A stretch of DNA of 31,420 nucleotides. Source: Actinobacteria bacterium UBA5176 (GTDB lineage Bacteria > Actinomycetota > UBA4738). The stretch spans positions 1 through 31,420 of the forward strand of contig DHWS01000124.1 of assembly GCA_002413305.1 (NCBI GenBank), in the 5' to 3' direction. The notes under the pieces are model-generated. The model was not told where the DNA came from and made no database searches. It saw only the letters and a program-made list of their open reading frames with translations. This document shows, piece by piece, positions 24,464 to 31,420 of this stretch; position 1 is the stretch's first letter, and each line of letters opens with the position of its first letter. The position numbers and the translations under genes are program-made.

Positions 24464-25285
24464 ATGCGCGGCTACCCGAGCTGGAGCCGCCAGGAACGAC
24501 GCGACGACGGGGCGCCGACCGTTCGGACCGTGCGGTCACGCGGTCACACGATCAGCTACGAGGACACCGGGACCGGCGAACCCGTGGTGCTGATCCCGGG
24601 CTACACGATGTCGGCCGCGGACTGGAGGGACTGCGGCTATGTCGACGGGCTGGCGACCGCCCGCCGGGTCATCAGCGTCGATCCTCTCGGCCACGGCTTG
24701 AGCGACAAGCCCCGCGACCCCGCCGCGTACCCATGGCCCGACGTAGCGAGCGACATCGTGGCGGCCATGGATTCCGCGGGCATCGAGCGGGCGGCCGTGT
24801 GGGGGTACTCACGCGGAGCCGACCTGGCAGGTGTCGTCGCCAGCAACTTCCCCGATCGGGTGACGGCCCTGATCCTCGGCGGTCAGGACCTGACCTGGGT
24901 ACCGCCCGAACCGGCACCCTGGGCGCTGGCCCTCGCCGAGGGGGACTGGCTGCCATTTTGGGACCTGTATGCCATGCCGGACGAGGACCGGCGGTACTGC
25001 GCCAAGGTCGGCAACGCGAGGGCTCTCGGCGCGGTGCACATCGGCGCTCGAAGCTCCGGGTACGCGATCGATCTCTCACGGATCACCGCACCGGCCCTGG
25101 TCTACTGCGGTGGCAACGATGATCCGGACGAAGTGACCCGCACCGCCGACGCACTCGGTGTCGAACTCCAGGTCCTGCCCGGCCTCGACCACAGCGACGC
25201 CTTCAGTCCCGTCGGGGGTGGTACCGGCACGCTCGAGGCCGTCCTACCCTTGGTCCATGCTCACCTCGAAAGGAATGGCCCTTGA
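24464..25285 (+). CDS. Alpha/beta hydrolase
   Basis: A 273-residue alpha/beta hydrolase. The first strands are GHTISYEDTGTGEPVVLIPGY (oxyanion region in IPGYTMSAADW). VDPLGHGLSDKP follows, the nucleophile elbow is GYSRGAD with Ser at about 119, and the late strands contain PALVYCGGNDDPDEV with the likely acid and GLDHSDAF with the catalytic His. This arrangement fits esterases, haloalkane dehalogenase-like and lactonase-like enzymes; the substrate is not evident. The ATG at 24464 is preferred because it is just after a -10 element and starts the family-like sequence; the in-frame start at 24398 lies upstream of that promoter. The gene stands alone, running toward ssrA, which is on the other strand. 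Confidence 0.88.
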   Translation: MRGYPSWSRQERRDDGAPTVRTVRSRGHTISYEDTGTGEPVVLIPGYTMSAADWRDCGYVDGLATARRVISVDPLGHGLSDKPRDPAAYPWPDVASDIVAAMDSAGIERAAVWGYSRGADLAGVVASNFPDRVTALILGGQDLTWVPPEPAPWALALAEGDWLPFWDLYAMPDEDRRYCAKVGNARALGAVHIGARSSGYAIDLSRITAPALVYCGGNDDPDEVTRTADALGVELQVLPGLDHSDAFSPVGGGTGTLEAVLPLVHAHLERNGP

Positions 25286-25534
25286 CCGCGCGCCCTGGTG
25301 GCGTGCCGGCGGGACCTGGGGCTGGCTCGATGACGAGCGAAGTTTGGAGGGAGTCCATGGGCACTCGACCCGCCACCATTGCCGCCAATGGCGATCTGCC
25401 ATGACCCGGACGATCCGAAATCCTCCCCCCTCAGCACCGCTGAGTGGCCCGCAAAGGGATAGTCGGCGTCGCCATCTCCCGGTCACGATGTAGCAGGAGC
25501 GCGGACGCTCGACGGGCCCTCTGACGTGCGGAAA

Positions 25535-25549
25535 TGGCTTGGTAAGCCA
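25535..25549 (-). terminator. Short hairpin after ssrA
   Basis: Read on the minus strand, TGGCTT-ACC-AAGCCA forms a perfect 6-bp stem directly beyond the tmRNA 3' end, followed by TTTCC. The T-run is short, so termination may be weak, but the position fits. Confidence 0.4.
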
Positions 25550-25557
25550 ATAGCCAG

Positions 25558-25910
25558 TGGAGGTGGCGGGAATCGAACCCGCGTCCCCGGGCGACCGTCT
25601 GGGTCTTCTACGGGCGTAGCCGGCGGTCAGATCTCGCGTCGAGGCTCCCACCGGCGGAGGACCTCGAGGCCAGCCCGTCTAAGGTTTCCGGCGCCGGCCG
25701 GCCAGGCGAAACCGGCACCGTGAGCCTTCTCGCGACGCCCGACCCGCGGACGAAGGCGATCCGCGGCGGACGGCTACCCATGGTTAGTTAGGCAGCGAGC
25801 GCCATCTGAGTGTTGGCACTTGTTTCGTTCCGGCTTTTTACGAGGCATCCGGAGACCTCGGCCCGCTTCCCCCCGGCGGCTCTCACCCAGGTCGAAGCCT
25901 GTTCACCCCC
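25558..25910 (-). ncRNA. ssrA: tmRNA (transfer-messenger RNA)
   Basis: The 5' end GGGGGTGAACAGGCTTCGAC and the 3' end GCGGGTTCGATTCCCGC followed by CACCTCCA form the tRNA-like part. GGGGGUG pairs with CACCUCC over 7 positions (one G-U), A is the discriminator, and CCA is not encoded. The tag frame at 25788-25817 reads GCC AAC ACT CAG ATG GCG CTC GCT GCC TAA, giving ANTQMALAA, with the conserved ALAA end recognised by proteases. A second TAA-like stop (CTAACTAA) follows. tmRNA with SmpB rescues stalled ribosomes, and smpB lies just upstream on the same strand. The total is 353 nt, normal for the family. The 9-residue tag is short. Confidence 0.95.
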
Positions 25911-25933
25911 GTATGCAGTTGTCAACGCATCCG

Positions 25934-25939
25934 AGTATA
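25934..25939 (-). promoter_or_regulatory. Probable -10 element of ssrA
   Basis: On the minus strand TATACT lies 23 bases before the mature tmRNA 5' end and 7 bases past the smpB stop. Transcription would start near 25927 and RNase P would trim the leader. No good -35 is visible; a TTGACA at 25920-25925 is too close to the mature end to serve. Confidence 0.35.
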
Positions 25940-25946
25940 CGGCCGG

Positions 25947-26453
25947 TCACCGTCCGCGCTGGCGCGAACCGAACGCCCGCTCGATCTCCCGCCGGTGCTC
26001 GCGCTCGGCGATGGCCTCCCGCTTCTCGAACTGCCGTCTCCCGCGTCCCAGCCCGAGCTCCATCTTCGCCAGCCCCCGCGTGAAGTAGATCTTCAGAGGC
26101 ACCAGGGTCAGGCCGCGCTCGGCCGTCTTCCCGATCAGCCGGCGGATCTGTTCGGCGTGCAGGAGCAGCTTCCGAGGGCGCTTCGGGTCGTAGCCGCGTT
26201 GGTCGGCCATCTCGTAGGGCGGGATGTGGAGGTTCTCGACCCACACCGCGTCGCCCTCTGGAGTGACCCGCGCGTAGGCGTCGGACAGCGTCGCTCGGCC
26301 GGCCCGGAGCGACTTCACCTCGGGCCCGGTCAGGATCATCCCCGCCTCGAAGGTCTCCTCGATCGCGTAGTCGTGGCGCGCCCGGCGGTTCGACGCCACC
26401 GTCCGGTCGCCGGCGAGCGCCTCCCGCCCGCCGGCGCCCTGCTTGCCGGCCAC
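25947..26453 (-). CDS. smpB: SsrA-binding protein SmpB
   Basis: A 168-residue protein that binds the tRNA-like part of tmRNA and delivers it to stalled ribosomes. The family core is clear: NRRARHDYAIEETFEAGMILTGPEVKSLR near residue 22, DAYARV, VWVENLHIPPYE, RPRKLLLHAEQIRRL, LTLVPLKIYFTRGLAKMELGLGRG, ending with a basic helix (KREAIAEREHRREIERAF) that enters the mRNA channel. It starts at GTG 26453, 12 bp after ftsX; the first 20 residues are variable. ssrA follows directly, so both halves of the rescue machine sit together. Confidence 0.97.
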   Translation of the reverse strand: MAGKQGAGGREALAGDRTVASNRRARHDYAIEETFEAGMILTGPEVKSLRAGRATLSDAYARVTPEGDAVWVENLHIPPYEMADQRGYDPKRPRKLLLHAEQIRRLIGKTAERGLTLVPLKIYFTRGLAKMELGLGRGRRQFEKREAIAEREHRREIERAFGSRQRGR

Positions 26454-26465
26454 GGAGCGGAGCCC

Positions 26466-27344
26466 CTAGACCTCGAGGAACCGGCGCATGGCCACCAAGC
26501 TCGCCACCGCCGACACCAGCACGCTCAGGATGAGCAACCGCGGGACCGCGTAGACGATGTCGGGCGAGCCGACCAGCGGCAGGAACCCGAGCTTGCCCCG
26601 GAGCGGATCGATGAACGCGAGCTTCATGATGAACAGGCCGAGGATCGCCGCCCCGGCCCCCAGCAGGCCCTCGATCAGCCCTTCGATCAGGAACGGGACG
26701 CGGATGTGCCAGCTGGTCGCGCCGACCAGACGCATGATGCCGATCTCTTTGCGCCTGGCGAACACGGCCATCCGCACCGTGTTCCCGATCAGGGCGGCCG
26801 CCGAGAGCAACATGATCAGCGCGACGGCGAGCACGCCCACCCGGAAGACGTGGATGACGGCGAACAGGCGTTTCAGGATCTCCCGGTTGTCCCGGATCTT
26901 GTCGATGCCCGGTTGTCCCTGTAACTGGGCGGCCACCACCGAGAACTCCTCCGGGTTCTTCAGCTTCACCTGGAACGAAGCCGGCAGCGCGTCGGGGCCG
27001 ACGTTCTGCACCAGCGCGGGCTGGCTCGCGAACAGCCGCTTGAAGTTCTGGTACGCATCCTGCTGCGACTCGTAGGTCACGCTCTTGACCTGTGGCATGT
27101 GCGCCAGCAGGCTCGAGATGTGTTCCTGCTGCGCCGGCGGGATCGTCTTCTGGAGGAAGACCGAAACTTCGACGTCCCGGGTGGTGAAGTCGATCAGCAG
27201 GTTGACCTCGCGGCTGACCAGCAGCGAGCTGCCCACCAGGAACAGCGAGATGAAAGCGGTCGAAACCGCGGCGAAAGCGATCAGGCCGTTGCGCCGGAGG
27301 CCCTGGGCGGTCTCCCGGAAGTAGTACTCGGTCCTAAGCGCCAT
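26466..27344 (-). CDS. ftsX: Cell division permease-like protein FtsX
   Basis: A 292-residue FtsX: N-terminal cytoplasmic part, membrane helix 1 (about residues 18-42, [24 protein letters not shown]), an outer domain (about 45-165) with [13 protein letters not shown] and [17 protein letters not shown], and then three further helices in the C-terminal bundle around [19 protein letters not shown]. With FtsE it forms a complex that relays division-ring signals to outer cell-wall hydrolases. The ATG at 27344 lies inside the end of ftsE (11-base overlap), showing coupled translation. The length is usual for Gram-positive FtsX. Confidence 0.96.
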   Translation of the reverse strand: MALRTEYYFRETAQGLRRNGLIAFAAVSTAFISLFLVGSSLLVSREVNLLIDFTTRDVEVSVFLQKTIPPAQQEHISSLLAHMPQVKSVTYESQQDAYQNFKRLFASQPALVQNVGPDALPASFQVKLKNPEEFSVVAAQLQGQPGIDKIRDNREILKRLFAVIHVFRVGVLAVALIMLLSAAALIGNTVRMAVFARRKEIGIMRLVGATSWHIRVPFLIEGLIEGLLGAGAAILGLFIMKLAFIDPLRGKLGFLPLVGSPDIVYAVPRLLILSVLVSAVASLVAMRRFLEV

Positions 27345-28020
27345 ACCCGTACACTCCCCGGGCCTGGTCGCGGATCACCTTGCCGCTGTCGAGCTCGATC
27401 ACCCGGCGGCGCATGGCGTCCACGATCGCGTTGTCGTGGGTGGCCATGATCACGGTGGTGCCGGTCCGGTTGATCCGGTCCAGGAGCTTCATGATGTCGA
27501 CCGACGTGGCCGGGTCGAGGTTCCCGGTGGGCTCGTCGGCCAGCAGGATCAGGGGCCGGTTCACGAAGGCCCGAGCCAGGGACACGCGCTGCTGCTCGCC
27601 CCCCGACAGCTCGTCTGGATAGTTGCTCAGCTTGTCCCCCAGGCCCACCACCTGACAGATCTCGGGGACCCGGGATTCGATCACGTGTCGCGGCTTCCCG
27701 ATGACCTCCAGCGCGAACGCCACGTTGTCGAAGACGCTCCGGTCCGGCAGCAGCTTGAAGTCCTGGAACACCGTGCCGATGTTGCGCCGCAGGTACGGCA
27801 CCTTCCAGGGCGAGAGCTTGGCGATGTTCTTCCCCGCCACGAAGATCTCGCCCTTGGTCGGCTCCTCCTCCTTCAGGATCAGCCGGATCATCGTGGACTT
27901 GCCCGAGCCGGACAGCCCGACGATGAACACGAACTCGCCCTTGCCCACTTCGACGCTGACGTCGTCGAGCGCAGTGACGGAGTCCTTGTACACCTTGGTG
28001 ACCTGGTCGAGTTTGATCAT
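27334..28020 (-). CDS. ftsE: Cell division ATP-binding protein FtsE
   Basis: A 228-residue ABC ATPase: Walker A GLSGSGKS at residues 35-42, [20 protein letters not shown] at the Q-loop, signature [14 protein letters not shown], Walker [14 protein letters not shown] and MATHD switch. The [20 protein letters not shown] stretch is characteristic of FtsE. The ATG at 28020 begins [11 protein letters not shown], the usual FtsE N-terminus; a longer in-frame start would add 17 unlike residues. It is the first gene of the ftsE-ftsX-smpB run and is divergent from the glycosyltransferase-methyltransferase gene. Confidence 0.97.
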   Translation of the reverse strand: MIKLDQVTKVYKDSVTALDDVSVEVGKGEFVFIVGLSGSGKSTMIRLILKEEEPTKGEIFVAGKNIAKLSPWKVPYLRRNIGTVFQDFKLLPDRSVFDNVAFALEVIGKPRHVIESRVPEICQVVGLGDKLSNYPDELSGGEQQRVSLARAFVNRPLILLADEPTGNLDPATSVDIMKLLDRINRTGTTVIMATHDNAIVDAMRRRVIELDSGKVIRDQARGVYGYGA

Positions 28021-28069
28021 GAGTTCAGGGTCCCATCGGAGGAGGAAGACGCGTGGTTGGCGCGCCAGC

Positions 28070-28075
28070 ATGCTA
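28070..28075 (-). promoter_or_regulatory. Possible -10 element of ftsE
   Basis: TAGCAT on the minus strand, 50 bases before the ftsE ATG, is a fair -10. No -35 at normal spacing is clear; TTGATT is 21 bases further up. Confidence 0.25.
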
Positions 28076-28137
28076 CCAAAGGCCAGGCACCAAGGGAATC
28101 AACGATCCGGGTCATGCGTATGCAGGGGCCCGTCCGA

Positions 28138-28143
28138 TAGACT
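28138..28143 (+). promoter_or_regulatory. Possible -10 element of the glycosyltransferase-methyltransferase gene
   Basis: TAGACT at 28138-28143 lies 25 bases before the ATG. Transcription from about 28150 would just include the AGGAGG ribosome site at 28155-28160. No clear -35 is seen. Confidence 0.35.
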
Positions 28144-28168
28144 CGTTCCACCTCAGGAGGCCACGCTG

Positions 28169-29509
28169 ATGTCCGACCGCCCCATCCAAGCACGGAACGA
28201 GTTCGACCTGTCCGTCGTGGTCCCCGTGTGGAACGGGGAGCACAACCTCGGCAAGCTGCTTCCGCGGCTGGCCGACACGCTCTCCACGCTGAAATCGGGC
28301 CCCGCCGAAGTCATCGTGGTGCTCCCGGCGGGCGATCCGGCCGAGTCCTTCGTCGAGCGGGCGGGCGCGCGCGTCGTGCGGTTCGACGAGCCCGGCTACG
28401 GGGCGGCCCTGAACGCGGGGCTGGCGGCCTCCCGCGGCACGTGGATCGTCACGCTCGATGCCGACTTCTCGCATCATCCCGAATTCATACGCACCCTCTG
28501 GCTGCGACGGCGGGAGGCGGACGTGCTGATCGCCTCCCGATACGTGCCGGGGGCGGTCGCCGAGATGCCGCTGTCGCGCAGGTTCCTCAGCCGCCTGCTG
28601 AACCGGATCTACCGAACCGCGCTGGCCCTTCCCCACAACGACCTGTCGAGCGCGTTCCGCATGTACCGCCGGCGGGTGATCGACGACATCGGCCCGGTGG
28701 ACGCGCCCGGTCTGGACTCGCTGCAGGAGGTCCTGGTCAAGGCGTTCGCCCAGGGATGGAAGATCCAGGAGGTGCCGCTGTTCTACCGGCAGTCGCGCCT
28801 GTGGGAGAGCGGCCGGCTGGCCGAGCTCGGGATCGGGTACGTCAGGACCCTCGGGCGCCTGATGGCGCTCCGCAACTCGGTGAAGTCGGCCGACTACGAC
28901 CACCGGGCGTTCGACTCGTGGATCCCGCTCCAGCGCTACTGGCAGCGGGCGCGGTTCCGGGTGATCCGCGAGCTGGCGGACGGTTCGACCCGCCTGCTGG
29001 ACATCGGGTGCGGTTCGTCCCGGATCGTGCAAAGCCTTCCCCAGGCGGTCGGCATGGACATGCAGATCCGCAAGCTGCGGTGGCTGCGGGCGCCGGGCCG
29101 CCAGCTCGTCCAGGCCTCGCTGATGGAACTGCCCTTCCGCGACGACGCTTTCGACTGTGTGATCAGCTCCGAGGTGATCGAACACATCCCGCGCGACCAG
29201 ATCGACCTGTCGGACATGGTCCGCGTGCTCCAGCCGGGGGGCATGCTGATCCTGGGAACCCCGGACTACGGCCGGTGGATCTGGCGGACGCTGGAGGGCA
29301 TCTACAAGATCGTCTTCCCATCGGGGTACGCCACCGAGCACATCAACCAGTACACGCGCCGGACGCTTCGGCAGGAGCTCGAACGGATGGGCTTGATCGT
29401 GATGGACGTCCAGTACGTGGGCGGTTCGGAGATGATCTTCCAGACGCTGAAGCCGCGGGACACGGCCGCGCCGGTCCGGCCCATCTTGAAGGTCGCCGGG
29501 GCCGACTGA
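28169..29509 (+). CDS. Bifunctional family 2 glycosyltransferase - class I methyltransferase
   Basis: A 446-residue fusion. Residues about 14-245 are a GT2 glycosyltransferase of the dolichol-phosphate-mannose synthase type: LSVVVPVWNGEHNL, RFDEPGYGAALNAGL, TLDADFSHHPEFI (metal-binding DxD in DAD) and SRYVPGA. Residues about 265-425 are an S-adenosylmethionine methyltransferase: RLLDIGCGSSRI is the cofactor loop, then ASLMELPFRDDAFDCVISSEVIEHI and VLQPGGMLILGTPDYGRW. No membrane helices are evident. It probably moves a sugar to a lipid carrier or glycolipid and methylates the product or a related sugar; the substrate is inferred only. The ATG at 28169 has a perfect AGGAGG at 28155-28160. It runs opposite to the ftsE and prfB genes on either side, so it is an inserted single-gene unit. 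Confidence 0.9.
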   Translation: MSDRPIQARNEFDLSVVVPVWNGEHNLGKLLPRLADTLSTLKSGPAEVIVVLPAGDPAESFVERAGARVVRFDEPGYGAALNAGLAASRGTWIVTLDADFSHHPEFIRTLWLRRREADVLIASRYVPGAVAEMPLSRRFLSRLLNRIYRTALALPHNDLSSAFRMYRRRVIDDIGPVDAPGLDSLQEVLVKAFAQGWKIQEVPLFYRQSRLWESGRLAELGIGYVRTLGRLMALRNSVKSADYDHRAFDSWIPLQRYWQRARFRVIRELADGSTRLLDIGCGSSRIVQSLPQAVGMDMQIRKLRWLRAPGRQLVQASLMELPFRDDAFDCVISSEVIEHIPRDQIDLSDMVRVLQPGGMLILGTPDYGRWIWRTLEGIYKIVFPSGYATEHINQYTRRTLRQELERMGLIVMDVQYVGGSEMIFQTLKPRDTAAPVRPILKVAGAD

Positions 29510-29511
29510 GC

Positions 29512-30637
29512 CTACCCCCGGCCGTCGCCCCGGGCCTGGGTGGCCCGGCGGCGGAGCTCGGCCTCGATCAGCCGGTCGATGTCCCCGCCCAGCACCGCGT
29601 CGACGTTGCCGATCTCCAGGTTCGTGCGGTGGTCCTTCACCAGCCGGTACGGATGCAGGACATACGAACGGATCTGGGAGCCGAATTCGATGTCCCGCCG
29701 TTCGCCCCGGAGGTTCTCGATCTCCTGTTCGCGCTGCCGCCGGTAGAGGTCGGCCAGCCGCGACTTCAGGATCCGCATGGCCACCGCGCGGTTCTGGAGC
29801 TGGGAGCGTTCGTTCTGGCAGGCGGCCTGGATGCCGGTGGGCAGGTGGACGATCCGCACGGCGGAGTCGGTGGTGTTCACCGACTGACCGCCGGGCCCGG
29901 TCGAACGGTAGATATCGATCCGGAGGTCCTTCGGGTCGATCTCGATGTCCTCGTCGTCCTCCTCGGGCAGCAGGGGGATCACGTCGAGCGAGGCGAACGA
30001 GGTGTGCCGTCGGTGCGCCTGGTCGAACGGGCTCAGTCGCACCAGCCGGTGGACCCCGCGCTCCGCGCTGAGAAGGCCGTAAGCGTTCGGGCCGTGGAGG
30101 GTGAACGTGGCGCTCTTGATGCCGGCCTCCTCGCCGGGGAGCACCTCGTCGAGTTCGACCTGCATGCCCTCGCGCTCGGCCCACCGCAGGTACATCCGAA
30201 GGAGCATGTCGGCCCAGTCCTGGGAGTCGATGCCGCCCGCCCCGGCGTGTAGGGACGCGATGGCGTCGTTCGCGTCGTACCGGCCCGAGAGCAGGCTGGC
30301 CAGTTCGACGCGTTCGAGCTCGGCCTCGATGCTCGAGAGCTTGTCCTCCAGTTCCTTGCGGAGCTCGGGGTCGTCTTCGTCGCTCAAGAGCTCGTCGGCG
30401 GCCCGGAAGTCGTCGAGCTGCCGCTCGAGCCGGGCGTGGCGTTCGACGACCTCGTTCAGGCGGGACAGCCGGGTGGTCCGCCGCTGGCCACGCGCGGGGT
30501 CGTCCCACACACCCGGTTCGGAGAGCTCGCGGGCCAGCTTCGACGCTTCGGCCCCTTTGGCCTCGACGTCAAAGGTACTCCTTCGCGCTGGCGACCCGGC
30601 GGCGCAGGTCTTCGATCCTCTCGGTGTACTCGCTCAT
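29512..30637 (-). CDS. prfB: Peptide chain release factor 2, with programmed +1 frameshift
   Basis: RF2 frees finished proteins at UGA and UAA. The first 22 codons (MSEYTERIEDLRRRVASAKE..., from ATG 30637) end at an in-frame UGA at 30569-30571. A +1 slip on CUU continues into the main frame at GAC (30568-30570), giving about 374 residues, the normal RF2 length. SPF, the RF2 stop-recognition tripeptide, lies in RLSPFDQAHRR, and the catalytic GGQ is in STGPGGQSVNTTDSAV. The gene is read across two frames, so annotation of only the second part (from an internal start near 30510) would lose the N-terminal helices. It lies 14 bp after secA. Its own level should be set by RF2 supply through the slip. 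Confidence 0.95.
30568..30583 (-). promoter_or_regulatory. RF2 programmed frameshift signal
   Basis: On the minus strand AAGGAGTACCTTTGAC has all known parts: an internal AGGAG Shine-Dalgarno-like stimulator, 3 bases of spacing, the CUU slip codon, the UGA stop and a C after it. When RF2 is scarce the ribosome pauses at UGA and slips to UUU. Confidence 0.95.
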
Positions 30638-30651
30638 CGTCGTCCGCAGAC

Positions 30652-31420
30652 CTACGCCGTCAGCCCGTGACACTTCTTGTACTTCTTGCCGGAGCCGCAC
30701 GGGCACGGAGCGTTGCGGGGCACCTTGCTTCCGATCGATTGCGCGGCGCCGGTGGCCGGGCCACCGGAGACGTCGTCCCCGTGGCTGATCTGCACCCGCT
30801 GGGGGCGGGGGCGGGCGGGCTCGTCCTGGCGGATGAGCTCGACGCGGTAGATGTAGCGGACGAAGTCGTCCCGGATGGAGTCCTTCATCTCGTTGAACAT
30901 CTCGAACGCCTCGCGCTGGTACTCCACGAGCGGGTCGCGCTGGCCGTACGCGCGCAGGCCGATCCCCTCCTGCAGGTAATCCATCTCGTAGAGGTGCTCG
31001 CGCCACCGGTTGTCGATGATGGACAGGAGCACCATCCGTTCGAGCTCCCGGAGGATCAACAGGCCGGACTGCTCGTCGACGCCGAGCTCCTCCTCCTTGC
31101 GTTCGTACGCCTGGATCCCGTCCTCGACGAAGCGCTCCTGGACCTCCTCGGCGACGTGCAACTCATCGAGCTCCCCAGCGGTGATGCCGGTCGCGTAGAT
31201 CGAATTCATCGCGGTGAGGAGGCCTTCGCGGTCCCACTCCTCGGGGAAGATCTCGCGGTTCGCGAACTGGGCGACCGTGCTCCGGATGACCTCTTCGACC
31301 ATCGTCAGGGATTCTTCCTTCAGGTCCCGGCCCTCGAGGATCTTCCGCCGCTCCTCGTAGATGACCTGGCGCTGCGTGTTCATGACCTCGTCGTACTTGA
31401 GCACGTTCTTGCGGATCTCG
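30652..31420 (-). CDS. secA: Preprotein translocase ATPase SecA, C-terminal part (runs off the window)
   Basis: The last 250 or more residues of SecA. VLKYDEVMNTQRQVIYEERR and the helical wing/scaffold sequence (LLSIIDNRWREHLYEMDYLQEGIGLRAYGQRDPLVEYQREAFEMF) are highly conserved. The variable linker is followed by a SEC-C zinc motif, NAPCPCGSGKKYKKCHG, with CxC and CH metal ligands. SecA drives secretory proteins through SecYEG. The 5' end lies beyond position 31420, so the motor domains are not visible. prfB follows 14 bp after the stop. Confidence 0.98.
   Translation of the reverse strand, partial: EIRKNVLKYDEVMNTQRQVIYEERRKILEGRDLKEESLTMVEEVIRSTVAQFANREIFPEEWDREGLLTAMNSIYATGITAGELDELHVAEEVQERFVEDGIQAYERKEEELGVDEQSGLLILRELERMVLLSIIDNRWREHLYEMDYLQEGIGLRAYGQRDPLVEYQREAFEMFNEMKDSIRDDFVRYIYRVELIRQDEPARPRPQRVQISHGDDVSGGPATGAAQSIGSKVPRNAPCPCGSGKKYKKCHGLTA

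Noticed and set aside
25430..25444. Perfect hairpin CTCAGC-ACC-GCTGAG downstream of the hydrolase gene
   Set aside because: There is no T-run after it on either strand and it is 145 bp from the gene end, so it is not called as a terminator.
25920..25925. TTGACA just before ssrA as its -35 box
   Set aside because: It is only 10-15 bases from the mature 5' end, so any matching -10 would fall inside the tmRNA.
28112..30508. Very long open frame (about 800 codons) on the minus strand across the glycosyltransferase gene and prfB
   Set aside because: The translation is Arg/Pro/Gly-rich with no domain and is the shadow of two real genes; long empty frames are common in GC-rich DNA.

Overview
This is a high-GC window, probably from an uncultured Actinomycetota. 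The basis is gene order and protein style: on the minus strand, reading right to left, secA (3' end only), prfB, ftsE, ftsX, smpB and ssrA, with an FtsE that reads like actinobacterial ones. A related high-GC phylum cannot be excluded. No rRNA, tRNA or CRISPR array was seen.

Region 1 (about 1-7.6 kb) looks accessory. It holds a 787-residue tandem-domain protein, a stand-alone SLATT/DUF4231 membrane protein, a TIR domain joined through one membrane helix to a beta-propeller, and a SLOG domain fused to a four-helix SLATT-like membrane part. The last two form a probable minus-strand operon that converges on the SLATT gene. TIR, SLOG and SLATT are modules of nucleotide-signal conflict systems. 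The TIR protein has a Toll-like topology (propeller outside, TIR inside), so this is the best candidate for an undescribed system.

Region 2 (about 7.6-21.2 kb) begins with a divergent pair: a propeller lipoprotein (minus) and an ECF sigma factor (plus). The sigma factor overlaps an anti-sigma-like membrane protein. An ABC ATPase with a ~890-residue FtsX-type permease follows, then a run of small enzymes (left-handed beta-helix protein, two VOC proteins, a SnoaL-like protein), a secreted Asp-box propeller, a second paralogous ABC ATPase/permease pair and a third VOC gene. The two transporter modules are clear duplicates whose large outer domains share six cysteines.

Region 3 (about 21.3-25.3 kb) contains a decayed IS630-type element whose 19-bp inverted ends enclose a GNAT acetyltransferase gene and only the C-terminal part of a transposase. 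A frameshifted propeller gene, a gene-free stretch of 550 bp and an alpha/beta hydrolase with a probably leaderless start follow.

Region 4 (about 25.5 kb to the end) is core genome: tmRNA with a short tag, SmpB, the FtsX/FtsE cell-division ABC complex, a divergent glycosyltransferase-methyltransferase fusion, RF2 with a complete programmed +1 frameshift site, and the SecA C-terminus. It covers ribosome rescue, translation termination, protein export and septal wall hydrolysis control.
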